NCBI GenBank assembly: GCA_946042585.1
Contig: CAMGDO010000006.1
Location: 1-14,257, forward strand
DNA: 14,257 nt
Reading direction: 5' to 3'
Source: an uncultured Clostridia bacterium
GTDB taxonomy: Bacteria; Bacillota; Clostridia; Christensenellales; Aristaeellaceae
Shown in pieces: positions 7,476-13,553 of the stretch (positions are counted from its first letter, which is position 1; each line of letters starts with the position of its first letter). The translations under genes were made by a program, and so were the position numbers. Below the pieces are notes generated by a model. The model searched no databases and had not been told where the DNA came from. It worked only from the letters and a program-made list of their open reading frames with translations.

Positions 7476-8156
7476 TCAGAAAACCGCCAGAATCAAGATG
7501 GGCAGCAAAATACCGGGCAGCAGATTGCCCACCGGGATATGCTCCTTGCGGATCATATTCAGACCAATCCCCAGAATCAGCACACCGCCCACAGCGCTCA
7601 TTTCCGCCACCACGGCATCGCTGAGAATCGGCTCCACCACGCCAGCCAGCAGCGTAATGGCGCCCTGATACACAAGCACAGTCACCGCGCTGAGCATAGC
7701 GCCGATTCCATAGGTGCCGGCAATAAAAATGGACGAAATAAAATCCAGCACGGATTTGGCATACAGCGTATTGTAGTCGCCGCGCAAGCCGGCGTCCAAC
7801 GATCCCACAATCGCCATGGCGCCTACACAGAAAAGCAGCGACGCGGAAACAAAACCCCGGGCAAAGCTGCCCATATCCTCCGCGCTGGCAAAGCGTTTTT
7901 CCAGCAGCGTACCCAAATGGTTCAGCCGCTTTTCGATATCAAGCCATGTGCCCAGCAGCCCGCCCAGCGCCACGGACGCAATCACAATGATCATATTCTG
8001 CGTTTCCAGCGCCGTGCTGATGCCTATCACAATCACGCACAAGCCCAGCCCCATGGTGATGCAGTCGTTGAATTTCTGCGACAGACGGCTGCGAAAAAAC
8101 GTGCCGATCAGCGAGCCGATCACAATCACCAGCGCATTCACAACAGTTGCAATCAT
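7476..8156 (-). CDS. DUF554 family integral membrane protein
   Basis: 226 residues, about six or seven membrane segments, matching the DUF554 family (B. subtilis YdfK-type). Recognisable blocks are the N-terminal NALVIVIGSLIGTFFRSRL, the GLCVIVIGI segment, the ALGGLLGTWLDIEKRLN turn, FVSASLLFCVGAMAIVGSLDAGLRGDYNTLYAKSVLDF and the Gly-rich GGVLILGIGLNM. The family is proposed to be a transporter, but no function is established. The ATG at 8156 was chosen over one 45 bases upstream: AAAGGAGA sits at proper distance and the family starts here. First gene of a two-gene operon with the L,D-transpeptidase-like gene. Confidence 0.92.
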   Translation of the reverse strand: MIATVVNALVIVIGSLIGTFFRSRLSQKFNDCITMGLGLCVIVIGISTALETQNMIIVIASVALGGLLGTWLDIEKRLNHLGTLLEKRFASAEDMGSFARGFVSASLLFCVGAMAIVGSLDAGLRGDYNTLYAKSVLDFISSIFIAGTYGIGAMLSAVTVLVYQGAITLLAGVVEPILSDAVVAEMSAVGGVLILGIGLNMIRKEHIPVGNLLPGILLPILILAVF

Positions 8157-8190
8157 ATAAGCGTCTCCTTTGGTGTCAATATGCCCGTCT

Positions 8191-8219
8191 ATTATACACA
8201 CAAATCATCTCCGAATCAA
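8191..8219 (-). promoter_or_regulatory. Sigma-A-type promoter for DUF554-ykuD
   Basis: On the minus strand, -35 TTGATT (8214-8219), a 17-base spacer and a perfect -10 TATAAT (8191-8196). Predicted start near 8184, about 28 bases before the DUF554 ATG. It lies just after the rpmA terminator, so it separates this operon from the ribosomal one. Confidence 0.8.
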
Positions 8220-8233
8220 CGGAGGAACAAAAA

Positions 8234-8332
8234 ATGAACTTTCGGCCAAAAGAAAACCCTCCATATGCCGCAGCATACGGAGGATTCACTTGCATGAGAC
8301 CGCTGCCCCGCATGGGACGACGGCACACTTGA
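8234..8332 (+). CDS. Possible 32-residue small ORF opposite the rpmA terminator
   Basis: An ATG at 8234 has a perfect GGAGG 8 bases upstream (8221-8225) and opens 32 codons, beginning MNFRPKENPPYAAAYGGF and ending in an Arg-rich tail. A weak plus-strand promoter (TTGGTG 8170-8175, 17-base spacer, TATACA 8193-8198) overlaps the DUF554 promoter. Against it, the middle codons are simply the terminator palindrome read from the other strand, composition is not clearly protein-like, and I recognise no family. Reported as a low-confidence candidate only. Confidence 0.2.
   Translation: MNFRPKENPPYAAAYGGFTCMRPLPRMGRRHT
8249..8283 (-). terminator. Rho-independent terminator of rplU-prp-rpmA
   Basis: On the minus strand, an 11-base-pair stem (CCTCC-GTATGC paired with GCATAT-GGAGG, one G-U pair) with loop TGCG at 8258-8283, followed by a T-rich tract GTTTTCTTTT. 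It lies about 50 bases after the rpmA stop. No T-run follows on the plus strand, so it acts one way. Confidence 0.85.
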
Positions 8333-8333
8333 A

Positions 8334-8618
8334 TTACTGCTCGACGGGATAGATGCAAACCTGCTTCTTGTCGCGGCCCAGGCGCTCGAAACGAACGATG
8401 CCGCTGGCCTTGGCAAACAGCGTGTCATCCTTGCCGATGCCCACGTTGGTACCGGGATGGATGTGCGTGCCACGCTGACGAACCAGAATATTGCCGGCCA
8501 GAACAAACTGACCATCCGCGCGCTTCGGTCCCAGGCGCTTGCTTTCGCTGTCGCGACCGTTGCGGGTGGAGCCCATACCTTTTTTATGAGCGAACAGCTG
8601 CAGATTGAGTTTCAACAT
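8334..8618 (-). CDS. rpmA: Large ribosomal subunit protein bL27, with cleavable N-terminal extension
   Basis: 94 residues. bL27 contributes its N-terminal tail to the peptidyl-transferase centre of the 50S subunit. Classic core is seen: [21 protein letters not shown] (10-30) and the [22 protein letters not shown] stretch (48-69). The first nine residues, MLKLNLQLF, are the Firmicutes-type extension; the family protease Prp removes it after F9, just before A10-H-K-K-G. The ATG at 8618 was chosen because GGAGGAAA lies upstream and it gives exactly this extension; a longer frame to 8705 would overlap prp and is unlikely. Third and last gene of the operon, followed by a terminator. The gene obgE, often next in Bacillota, is not here. 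Confidence 0.97.
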   Translation of the reverse strand: MLKLNLQLFAHKKGMGSTRNGRDSESKRLGPKRADGQFVLAGNILVRQRGTHIHPGTNVGIGKDDTLFAKASGIVRFERLGRDKKQVCIYPVEQ

Positions 8619-8640
8619 GGTGATTTCCTCCGATCTAACT

Positions 8641-8958
8641 TCACCGCTTGGTGATGTGAATATACTGGGGATAGGAAATGGCGATATCATGGATTCCCTG
8701 TTCAAACGTTCGCAGGATGACCGAAGCGTCGTGGGTGATCTCCCCTTCGCTCAGCTGCACCCGCATGTACCCGTCCTTCGCTTCAACCCCGGGCGAAACC
8801 CCCGCCACGCTTTCAAGCGCGTTTGCACAGGTTGTCGCCAGTACGGAAACTGCCGCGCACACAATATCGCTGCCCGCTTCCGCATATCCGGCATGCCCGC
8901 GGCACTCAAAGCCGCATAGCTGCTGATCCGCCGTACGGTACAGGGTAATCCTCGTCAT
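8641..8958 (-). CDS. prp: Ribosomal-processing cysteine protease Prp
   Basis: 105 residues. Prp removes the N-terminal extension of bL27 before or during ribosome assembly; the step is essential in Staphylococcus aureus. The catalytic pair is present in canonical spacing: H22 in [21 protein letters not shown] and C34 in the same block. It sits between rplU and rpmA, the standard place, and its ATG overlaps the rplU stop (ATGA), so the genes are translationally coupled. The protease and its substrate (the rpmA product, which has the matching LNLQLF|A site) are thus encoded together. Confidence 0.95.
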   Translation of the reverse strand: MTRITLYRTADQQLCGFECRGHAGYAEAGSDIVCAAVSVLATTCANALESVAGVSPGVEAKDGYMRVQLSEGEITHDASVILRTFEQGIHDIAISYPQYIHITKR

Positions 8959-9263
8959 CAGCCGTTGATCGCGGTGATCTCTACCTTGGTGAAGGGCTGG
9001 CGATGGCCGGCCTTACGGCGGTAGTTCTTCTTGCTCTTGTACTTGAGGATAACAATCTTCGCGCTCTTGCCCTGCTGCAGCACCTTACCAGTCACGGTGG
9101 CGCCGGCAACCACAGGATTGCCCACTTCAACGGTTTCACCGCCCAGCATGAGCACGGGGAAGGTGACTTCGTCGTTCACTTCGTTGTTCAGCTTCTCAAC
9201 ATAGATGACGTCTCCCTGAGAGACACGGTACTGTTTGCCGCCGGTCGCAATAATCGCGTACAT
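8958..9263 (-). CDS. rplU: Large ribosomal subunit protein bL21
   Basis: 101 residues, normal length for bL21, a 23S-binding protein of the 50S subunit. It begins [25 protein letters not shown], has the [15 protein letters not shown] barrel segment (48-62) and ends with [23 protein letters not shown] (74-96), all typical. The ATG at 9263 has a near-perfect TAGGAGGTG 8 bases upstream; the frame is open for 25 more codons, but those form the structured leader. First gene of the rplU-prp-rpmA operon. Confidence 0.98.
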   Translation of the reverse strand: MYAIIATGGKQYRVSQGDVIYVEKLNNEVNDEVTFPVLMLGGETVEVGNPVVAGATVTGKVLQQGKSAKIVILKYKSKKNYRRKAGHRQPFTKVEITAING

Positions 9264-9271
9264 TCTGGCAG

Positions 9272-9366
9272 CACCTCCTAATTCTGAACTCGCCGGGATC
9301 GCAAGGCATCTTTCAGCCATGAGGCAGTGCGGACGCACATTTACAGGCCTCTCCCGAGCGGCTTAC
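9272..9366 (-). promoter_or_regulatory. Structured rplU 5' leader (probable L21 leader RNA)
   Basis: The untranslated leader folds into a likely three-way junction. The outer stem pairs the transcript of 9352-9358 with that of 9289-9298 (CUCGGGA with UCCCGgcGAG, 2-base bulge). Inside are GAGGC/GCCUC (9347-9351 with 9321-9325) capped by GUGC-GUCC-GCAC (9327-9338), and a weaker GGC/GCC hairpin. Bacillota carry an L21 leader at this place that is thought to bind bL21 for autoregulation; identity with that family is inferred from place and structure. Confidence 0.6.
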
Positions 9367-9372
9367 CACAGA

Positions 9373-9401
9373 ATGATACCACAAATCAACCCGTATGTCA
9401 A
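9373..9401 (-). promoter_or_regulatory. Strong sigma-A promoter of rplU-prp-rpmA
   Basis: On the minus strand, a perfect -35 TTGACA (9396-9401), a 17-base spacer and -10 TATCAT (9373-9378, 5 of 6). Predicted start near 9366, giving a leader of about 100 bases. Such strength suits a ribosomal-protein operon. Confidence 0.88.
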
Positions 9402-9440
9402 CATGCATACCGCATTTCGTGCATGAAATCGCTTGTGTAT

Positions 9441-9456
9441 GTCGCAAAACTGCGAC
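9441..9456 (-). repeat. Perfect inverted repeat after the glycosylase gene
   Basis: GTCGCA-AAAC-TGCGAC, a 6-base-pair stem with a 4-base loop, 9 bases after the stop of the DNA glycosylase gene. No T-run follows on the minus strand, so if it ends transcription it is a weak or Rho-assisted terminator; it could also be a protein-binding site. Confidence 0.5.
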
Positions 9457-9465
9457 AGCGCACCA

Positions 9466-9969
9466 TCATTCCCCGACGCATTCCCGCAGTGCGCCGCCCC
9501 ATACCCCGATCAGCCGTTCCAAAGACCAGGCCGCATTGGCGGGGCTGGTGGACGGAAGCACAAGGCAGGACAGCGGCAGCTGCGCGCAGTATTTCCGGTA
9601 GTATTTTGCGGCAGTCTGTCCGTTGAGCAGCACCTGCCGTATATCGCACGCCGACAGCACCCTTTCCAGCTGATTGGGAACTTCGCATCGGATACTGCTG
9701 TCTTCGGATCCCATAATTTCGCATTTTGCCAGCACATCCCACAGCGCGATATGATGCCGCAGAAGAAACGCCTTTTTTTCATCCACCTGCTCAGGTGTGC
9801 ATTCACCATACACGCCGGCCAATACCCGCCAGAAGCGGTTCTGCGGATGTCCATAATAAAATGCGTTTTCACGCGACTTGACAGAGGGAAATGATCCCAG
9901 CACCAGCACGCGGCAGTCCTGATCCATCACCGGCACAAACGGATGCGCCTGCAAAGCATATTCCTGCAT
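9466..9969 (-). CDS. DNA-deoxyinosine (hypoxanthine) glycosylase, UDG superfamily family 6-like
   Basis: 167 residues from the ATG at 9969. It would excise hypoxanthine, the deamination product of adenine, starting base-excision repair. It shows the VLVLGSFPSVKSRENAFYYG block followed by HPQNRFWRVL, characteristic of this family, and the C-terminal LPSTSPANA motif. The fold belongs to the uracil-DNA glycosylase superfamily but lacks the Fe-S cysteines. An in-frame TTG at 9990 is possible; neither start has a good Shine-Dalgarno sequence, and the ATG matches the usual N-terminus (EYALQAHPF). It is last in the minus-strand run after the LytTR regulator, behind a hairpin at 9991-10014 that lacks a T-run, so its transcription may be partly attenuated. 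Confidence 0.87.
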   Translation of the reverse strand: MQEYALQAHPFVPVMDQDCRVLVLGSFPSVKSRENAFYYGHPQNRFWRVLAGVYGECTPEQVDEKKAFLLRHHIALWDVLAKCEIMGSEDSSIRCEVPNQLERVLSACDIRQVLLNGQTAAKYYRKYCAQLPLSCLVLPSTSPANAAWSLERLIGVWGGALRECVGE

Positions 9970-9990
9970 ATTTCTGTCTGACACACGCAA

Positions 9991-10014
9991 GGGCAGACGT
10001 TTTCACGCCTGCCC
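9991..10014 (-). repeat. Intergenic hairpin between response regulator and glycosylase genes
   Basis: GGGCAG pairs with CTGCCC, extended by one mismatch and two more pairs around a TTTTCA-type loop. It lies 7 bases after the LytTR gene stop. The minus strand continues with TTGCGTG rather than a T-tract, so it is not a standard terminator; it may attenuate transcription or protect the upstream mRNA 3' end. Confidence 0.5.
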
Positions 10015-10021
10015 GCATGTA

Positions 10022-10786
10022 TCACTGGAACAGCCGTTCCAGCTCCTCGTATTTATCCTGTGTAATCAGCGCATCCCGCTCCGTGCCATTCAGGCGCACC
10101 ACATAGGTCCAGCGCCCGTATGGCGTAATGTCGTGAATGCGGTTCAGATTGATGATATAGCTGCGATGACTGCGGAAAAACACCTGCGGATCCAGCCGCG
10201 CTTCCGTCTCTGCCAGCGTATCCGATGTGAAATAGCAGCTGCCGTCGGCGGTATAGATCACCGTGCTTCTTTCCTCGCGCTGCACAAGCAGTATATCCGC
10301 CATATTGATAAAGGTAACGCCGTCGCGATGCTTGAGCATCATGCGCCCGCTTGGCTTTGCACGGCTCTGAACAGGCTGCATACTGCCTGCGGGACGCTGG
10401 CGCGCCGCGCTCTGCCGTTCACGGATACGCGTCAGCGTTTCGGTCACGCGCTCCATGCGAAACGGCTTGAGCAGATAATCAAAGGCGTATACGGCAAAGG
10501 CATCGCTGCGATATTCCTCATGCGCCGTGGCGAAAATCAGCACGCAGGATGGATCCTCATCCTGAATGCGATTGGCGCACGCAACACCGTTCATCACGGG
10601 CATATCAACATCAAGAAATACCACCTGAGGCCGCAGCGCCTGAAACTTGTCCAGAAGCTCCTGCCCGTCCGCCGCTTCACCCACCAGCTCATAGCCTTCC
10701 ACGCGCGCGATCATCTTGCGCAGGATCATGCGCATGCCGGGCTCATCATCGGCAATCAGCACGCGAATCTTATCGGTACTTTCCAT
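10022..10786 (-). CDS. LytTR-family response regulator
   Basis: 254 residues: receiver domain (about 6-123), a Gln/Arg/Pro-rich linker (about 124-145) and a LytTR DNA-binding domain (about 148-253). Receiver residues are complete: acidic pocket D13-D14, phosphoacceptor D59 in FLDVDMP, T87 and K107 in LLKPF. The LytTR part shows the FINMADILLVQ strand, FFRSHRSYIINLNRI and a DALITQDKYEEL end. Such proteins bind direct repeats upstream of target genes, often for peptides, envelope or virulence factors. The ATG at 10786 has AGAGGA upstream and lies 15 bases after the previous stop, so it belongs to the floA operon. No histidine kinase is in the window, so its partner is elsewhere. Confidence 0.95.
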   Translation of the reverse strand: MESTDKIRVLIADDEPGMRMILRKMIARVEGYELVGEAADGQELLDKFQALRPQVVFLDVDMPVMNGVACANRIQDEDPSCVLIFATAHEEYRSDAFAVYAFDYLLKPFRMERVTETLTRIRERQSAARQRPAGSMQPVQSRAKPSGRMMLKHRDGVTFINMADILLVQREERSTVIYTADGSCYFTSDTLAETEARLDPQVFFRSHRSYIINLNRIHDITPYGRWTYVVRLNGTERDALITQDKYEELERLFQ

Positions 10787-10801
10787 TCCAGTCCTCTTGT
10801 G

Positions 10802-11299
10802 TTATCGAATGATACGCCGTCCGTTCCTGAACGCGGGTCTTGTCAGCACTTCGCTCATGATCACGCTCTGCACAAGGCTGTGGGAATCGAGGCTGAGGCT
10901 GAGCCCGGGCACTTTCACTTGAGCAGGCGTCTGCCTGCGTTCACGGTCTGCGCGCACGGCGGGGCGATTCACCTCATATTGTTCCGCAGGGCAGGAGGGA
11001 TCAGGCCCCTCATGAGTATGCGGTTCGGCAGGCGGTATCACAATGGAGCCCTGCGAAGGACGCTGATCTGTCTTCGCTTTTGCAGGTTGCTCCTCCTTGC
11101 TGGCATGGCGGACAGGCTGCGGCTTTACGGGCGGCGCGGCTTTGACAGGAGCAGCCGGTTTTTCGGATGCGGCATTTGAGCGCTGCATTCTTTCTTTCGA
11201 TGCTGCAGCCGCGCCGGCGCGCTTTGCTTTTTTGTTCTTGGACACCACGGCGATCACAAAGATCAGCAATACAAGAATTGGCTCAATGATTTCTCCCAT
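10802..11299 (-). CDS. Membrane-anchored Ala/Pro-rich protein of unknown function downstream of floA
   Basis: 165 residues; I recognise no named family. One N-terminal membrane segment (about 5-20, EPILVLLIFVIAVVS) is followed at once by KNKKAKR, so the rest should lie in the cytoplasm. Residues 21-130 are a low-complexity Ala/Pro/Lys/Gln linker, likely disordered. The last 35 residues look ordered, with the segment SHSLVQSVIMSEVLTRP (about 138-154). AAAGGAGGG precedes the ATG. It takes the position that yqfB holds after floA in B. subtilis, but I see no clear similarity. It may link flotillin microdomains to a cytoplasmic partner through the tail; this is inference. Confidence 0.8.
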   Translation of the reverse strand: MGEIIEPILVLLIFVIAVVSKNKKAKRAGAAAASKERMQRSNAASEKPAAPVKAAPPVKPQPVRHASKEEQPAKAKTDQRPSQGSIVIPPAEPHTHEGPDPSCPAEQYEVNRPAVRADRERRQTPAQVKVPGLSLSLDSHSLVQSVIMSEVLTRPAFRNGRRIIR

Positions 11300-11324
11300 C
11301 CGCGTTCCCTCCTTTCAGCGCTCA

Positions 11325-11350
11325 TCCCGCCCCGCAAAAGCAGGGCGGGA
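11325..11350 (-). repeat. Strong GC-rich hairpin between floA and the next gene
   Basis: TCCCGCCC and GGGCGGGA form a perfect 8-base-pair inverted repeat around a 10-base loop, in which GC-AAAA-GC could extend the stem past one mismatch. No T-run follows, and the next ribosome binding site starts 12 bases later. It may be a stability or attenuation element giving unequal floA and downstream expression. Confidence 0.7.
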
Positions 11351-11363
11351 ACCACGCGCCATG

Positions 11364-12359
11364 TTACTTGCTTTCCTCCGCGCCGTTCTGCGGCTTGGCG
11401 GCACTGGCAATGCCGTTGCGCATTTCGGTGTCGGCAATCACATTTTTCATCTGATAATAATCCATCACGCCCAGCTTTCCGTCACGCAGCGCTTCGGCCA
11501 TAGCAAGCGGCACCTGCGCCTCGGCTTCCACCACGCGAGCGCGCATTTCCTGCACGGCAGCGATCATTTCCTGTTCGCGCGCCACGGCGATTGCGCGGCG
11601 TTCCTCCGCCTTGGCCTGCGCAATGCGGCGATCCGCTTCCGCCTGATCCATCTGCAGCTGCGCGCCGATGTTGCGGCCCACGTCCACATCTGCGATATCA
11701 ATGGACAGAATGCGGAAGGCTGTGCCATTGTCAAGGCCGCGGTTGAGCACATTCTGGCTGATGGAATCGGGGTTCTCCAGCACCGCCTTGTGCGTTTCAG
11801 AAGAACCGATGGTGGTGACGATGCCCTCGCCAACGCGGGCGATGATGGTTTCCTCTCCGGCGCCGCCCACCAGACGGGAAATATCTGTGCGCACGGTCAC
11901 ACGCGCCTTGGCGCGAAGCTCGATACCGTCCTTGGCCACAGCGGCAATGGGCGGGGTTTCAATCACCTTGGGGATAACGCTCATCTGCACAGCCTGCAGC
12001 ACATCGCGGCCGGCCAGATCGATGGCGCACGCTTCGGAATAGGTCAGCGGAATATTGGCCTGCTGGGCGGAAATCATCGCCTTGGCCACGCGCTCAATAT
12101 TGCCGCCTGCCAGGAAATGCTGCTCCAGCTGGCTGATGGTGATATCAAGACCGGCCTTGCGCACCATGATCAGCGCATCCACCAGACGATGGGGCGAGAT
12201 ACGGCGAAGGCGCATACCAATGAGCGTCGTCACCTTGATCTTGACGCCCGAGGACATTGCGCGCACCCACAGCCCCAGCGGCACATAGCGCAGGAATACC
12301 AGCACCAGAAGAATCGCCAGTACCAGAAGAACCAGAATCATCAATGTTGCTCCATCCAT
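11364..12359 (-). CDS. floA: Flotillin-like protein FloA
   Basis: 331 residues, the normal length. FloA is a scaffold of membrane microdomains that influences fluidity, secretion and membrane-bound proteases. One N-terminal hydrophobic hairpin segment (about 5-25) precedes the SPFH-like region (about 35-230; [69 protein letters not shown]) and a C-terminal Ala/Glu coiled region (about 230-300; [45 protein letters not shown]). It follows nfeD by 44 bases with AGGAGAGG ahead of the ATG, the standard nfeD-floA pairing. Confidence 0.97.
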   Translation of the reverse strand: MDGATLMILVLLVLAILLVLVFLRYVPLGLWVRAMSSGVKIKVTTLIGMRLRRISPHRLVDALIMVRKAGLDITISQLEQHFLAGGNIERVAKAMISAQQANIPLTYSEACAIDLAGRDVLQAVQMSVIPKVIETPPIAAVAKDGIELRAKARVTVRTDISRLVGGAGEETIIARVGEGIVTTIGSSETHKAVLENPDSISQNVLNRGLDNGTAFRILSIDIADVDVGRNIGAQLQMDQAEADRRIAQAKAEERRAIAVAREQEMIAAVQEMRARVVEAEAQVPLAMAEALRDGKLGVMDYYQMKNVIADTEMRNGIASAAKPQNGAEESK

Positions 12360-12403
12360 GACAAAAACCCTCTCCTTCTATTGTTTTTCGTTTGCTTATG
12401 GCT

Positions 12404-12880
12404 TTACGCCCTGGTCACAAAAATCGTGGTGCCCTCCACGCGCACAATCCGCACGCGCACACCCGCTTCCACATATCCGTCTTCGCTGTTCACATTCAGC
12501 CTGCCGCAGTCAAACTCTGCCGTGCCTACGGGGCGCAGCGCCGTTCTGGTTTCGCCCGTTTTGCCCACCAGCAGGTTCATCTCTTCGTCGTTCTTTTCGT
12601 CGGCGGTTTCGTTTTTGAGCACCAGCGGCGAGTCATTGAGCTTTCCGCTGGATACTGACTTGATGGATATTGATATCATAATACCCACCAGCGCCAGCAC
12701 CGCCACCGTCATACCCAGACCCACCTTGGCGCCAAACTCAATCCATGTCATCACAATGCCAACCAGCAGCAGCACAATGCCCGAGATGCCGGGAATGCCA
12801 AAGCCTGGCATGAAAATCTCCACAATCAACAGAATCACACCGGCCAGTACGCAGATAATGATCGGCAGCAGCCATTCCAT
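12404..12880 (-). CDS. NfeD family membrane protein (short form)
   Basis: 158 residues. Three membrane segments (about 5-25, 30-48, 52-75) are followed by a charged linker and a C-terminal NfeD OB-fold domain (about 97-158; LLVGKTGETRTALRPVGTAEFDCGRLNV, then GVRVRIVRVEGTTIFVTR). This is the short form without the ClpP-like protease domain of long NfeD proteins. NfeD partners with flotillins in membrane microdomains; adjacency to floA supports that. The ATG at 12880 has AGAGGAG upstream. First gene of the operon, with its own promoter at 12915-12943. Confidence 0.95.
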   Translation of the reverse strand: MEWLLPIIICVLAGVILLIVEIFMPGFGIPGISGIVLLLVGIVMTWIEFGAKVGLGMTVAVLALVGIMISISIKSVSSGKLNDSPLVLKNETADEKNDEEMNLLVGKTGETRTALRPVGTAEFDCGRLNVNSEDGYVEAGVRVRIVRVEGTTIFVTRA

Positions 12881-12914
12881 TTATCCATTCTCCTCTCTGT
12901 CATTGGACGATGCT

Positions 12915-12943
12915 ATCATAACATATTTGCGTCTGCAGGAAAA
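12915..12943 (-). promoter_or_regulatory. Extended -10 promoter for nfeD-floA
   Basis: On the minus strand, extended -10 TGT-TATGAT (TATGAT at 12915-12920), with a weak -35 TTTTCC (12938-12943) 17 bases upstream. The -35 overlaps the palindrome GAAAACcGTTTTC (12939-12951), a possible operator. Predicted start near 12908, about 28 bases before the ATG. Confidence 0.55.
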
Positions 12944-12962
12944 CCGTTTTCGCATGAATTCA

Positions 12963-13553
12963 TCATTTTTGCGTCTGAATTGTCAGTGAATCGCGCAGCG
13001 CGCGCACATCATCCTCATACACCTGCGTCAGCTCCCGCCGGTAGATGACGGCAGCCGGATGATACAGCGCATACAGCGGCAGCCCGTTCGATGCCGTATG
13101 CCATTTTCCATGCAGCTCGCCGATTGTCGCTCTGCCGCCCATCAGCGCCCTGAGCGGCACATTGCCCAACGTGACGAGCGCCCGGGGCGCAACAAGCTCG
13201 ATCTCCTTCATCAGAAACGGCAGAAACAGCGCGATTTCCTCGCGCGAAGGCGCGCGGTTGCGGACGCGCCCGCTCGATGACCGCTCCGTAGGCCGGATCT
13301 TGACCACATTGCTTACATATATGCTGTCGCGCGTCATCCCCATCACTTCCAGGAAATGATCCAGATTTTTTCCCGCCTTGCCCACAAAGGGACGCCGTTT
13401 CAGCGTTTCCTGTTCTCCGGGCGCTTCGCCAATGAGCATCAGCGGCGGCTGCGTGCTGTTGCCGTCGCCAAACACCAGTATTTTGTCTTCGCCCGGCCAC
13501 AGCGGGCAGAAAAACTCCGTGCACTCGCGCTCAAACGCCTTCAAATCCGCCAT
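12963..13553 (-). CDS. Uracil-DNA glycosylase, family-4-like, without Fe-S cysteines
   Basis: 196 residues of the family 4 / SPO1-polymerase-like uracil-DNA glycosylase group. Motifs: GEAPGEQETLKRRPFVGKAG (42-61), VSNVVKIRPT (80-89), and a C-terminal YHPAAV. Classical family 4 enzymes carry a [4Fe-4S] cluster on four cysteines. Here the positions matching the last two are I86 and F110, and the N-terminal CxxC is absent (only unrelated C11 and C16), so no cluster is expected. The motif A glutamate and the HPA motif are kept, so glycosylase activity is still possible. The start overlaps the end of the preceding glycosylase gene by 23 bases; GGAGG lies 8 bases before the ATG. Probably a diverged tandem duplicate. 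Confidence 0.9.
   Translation of the reverse strand: MADLKAFERECTEFFCPLWPGEDKILVFGDGNSTQPPLMLIGEAPGEQETLKRRPFVGKAGKNLDHFLEVMGMTRDSIYVSNVVKIRPTERSSSGRVRNRAPSREEIALFLPFLMKEIELVAPRALVTLGNVPLRALMGGRATIGELHGKWHTASNGLPLYALYHPAAVIYRRELTQVYEDDVRALRDSLTIQTQK

Noticed and set aside
7323..8237. A 304-codon plus-strand frame opposite DUF554 and ykuD
   Set aside because: Gln/His/Arg-rich composition and exact antisense overlap with two recognised families mark it as a shadow.
8619..8705. Longer N-terminus for bL27 reaching into prp
   Set aside because: The extra 29 residues are not family-like, and the ATG at 8618 has a strong ribosome binding site and gives the known cleavable extension.
12930..12957. 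ECF sigma (sigma-W-like) promoter upstream of nfeD
   Set aside because: GAAAAC followed by CGCA was considered because floA is sigma-W controlled in B. subtilis, but the spacing (14 bases) is too short; the extended -10 is a better fit.
11097..12989. A 630-codon open frame on the plus strand across floA and nfeD
   Set aside because: Both opposite-strand genes are unmistakable and complete; this frame is their shadow, with low-complexity His/Arg and Ser/Thr composition and no ribosome binding site that I can see.
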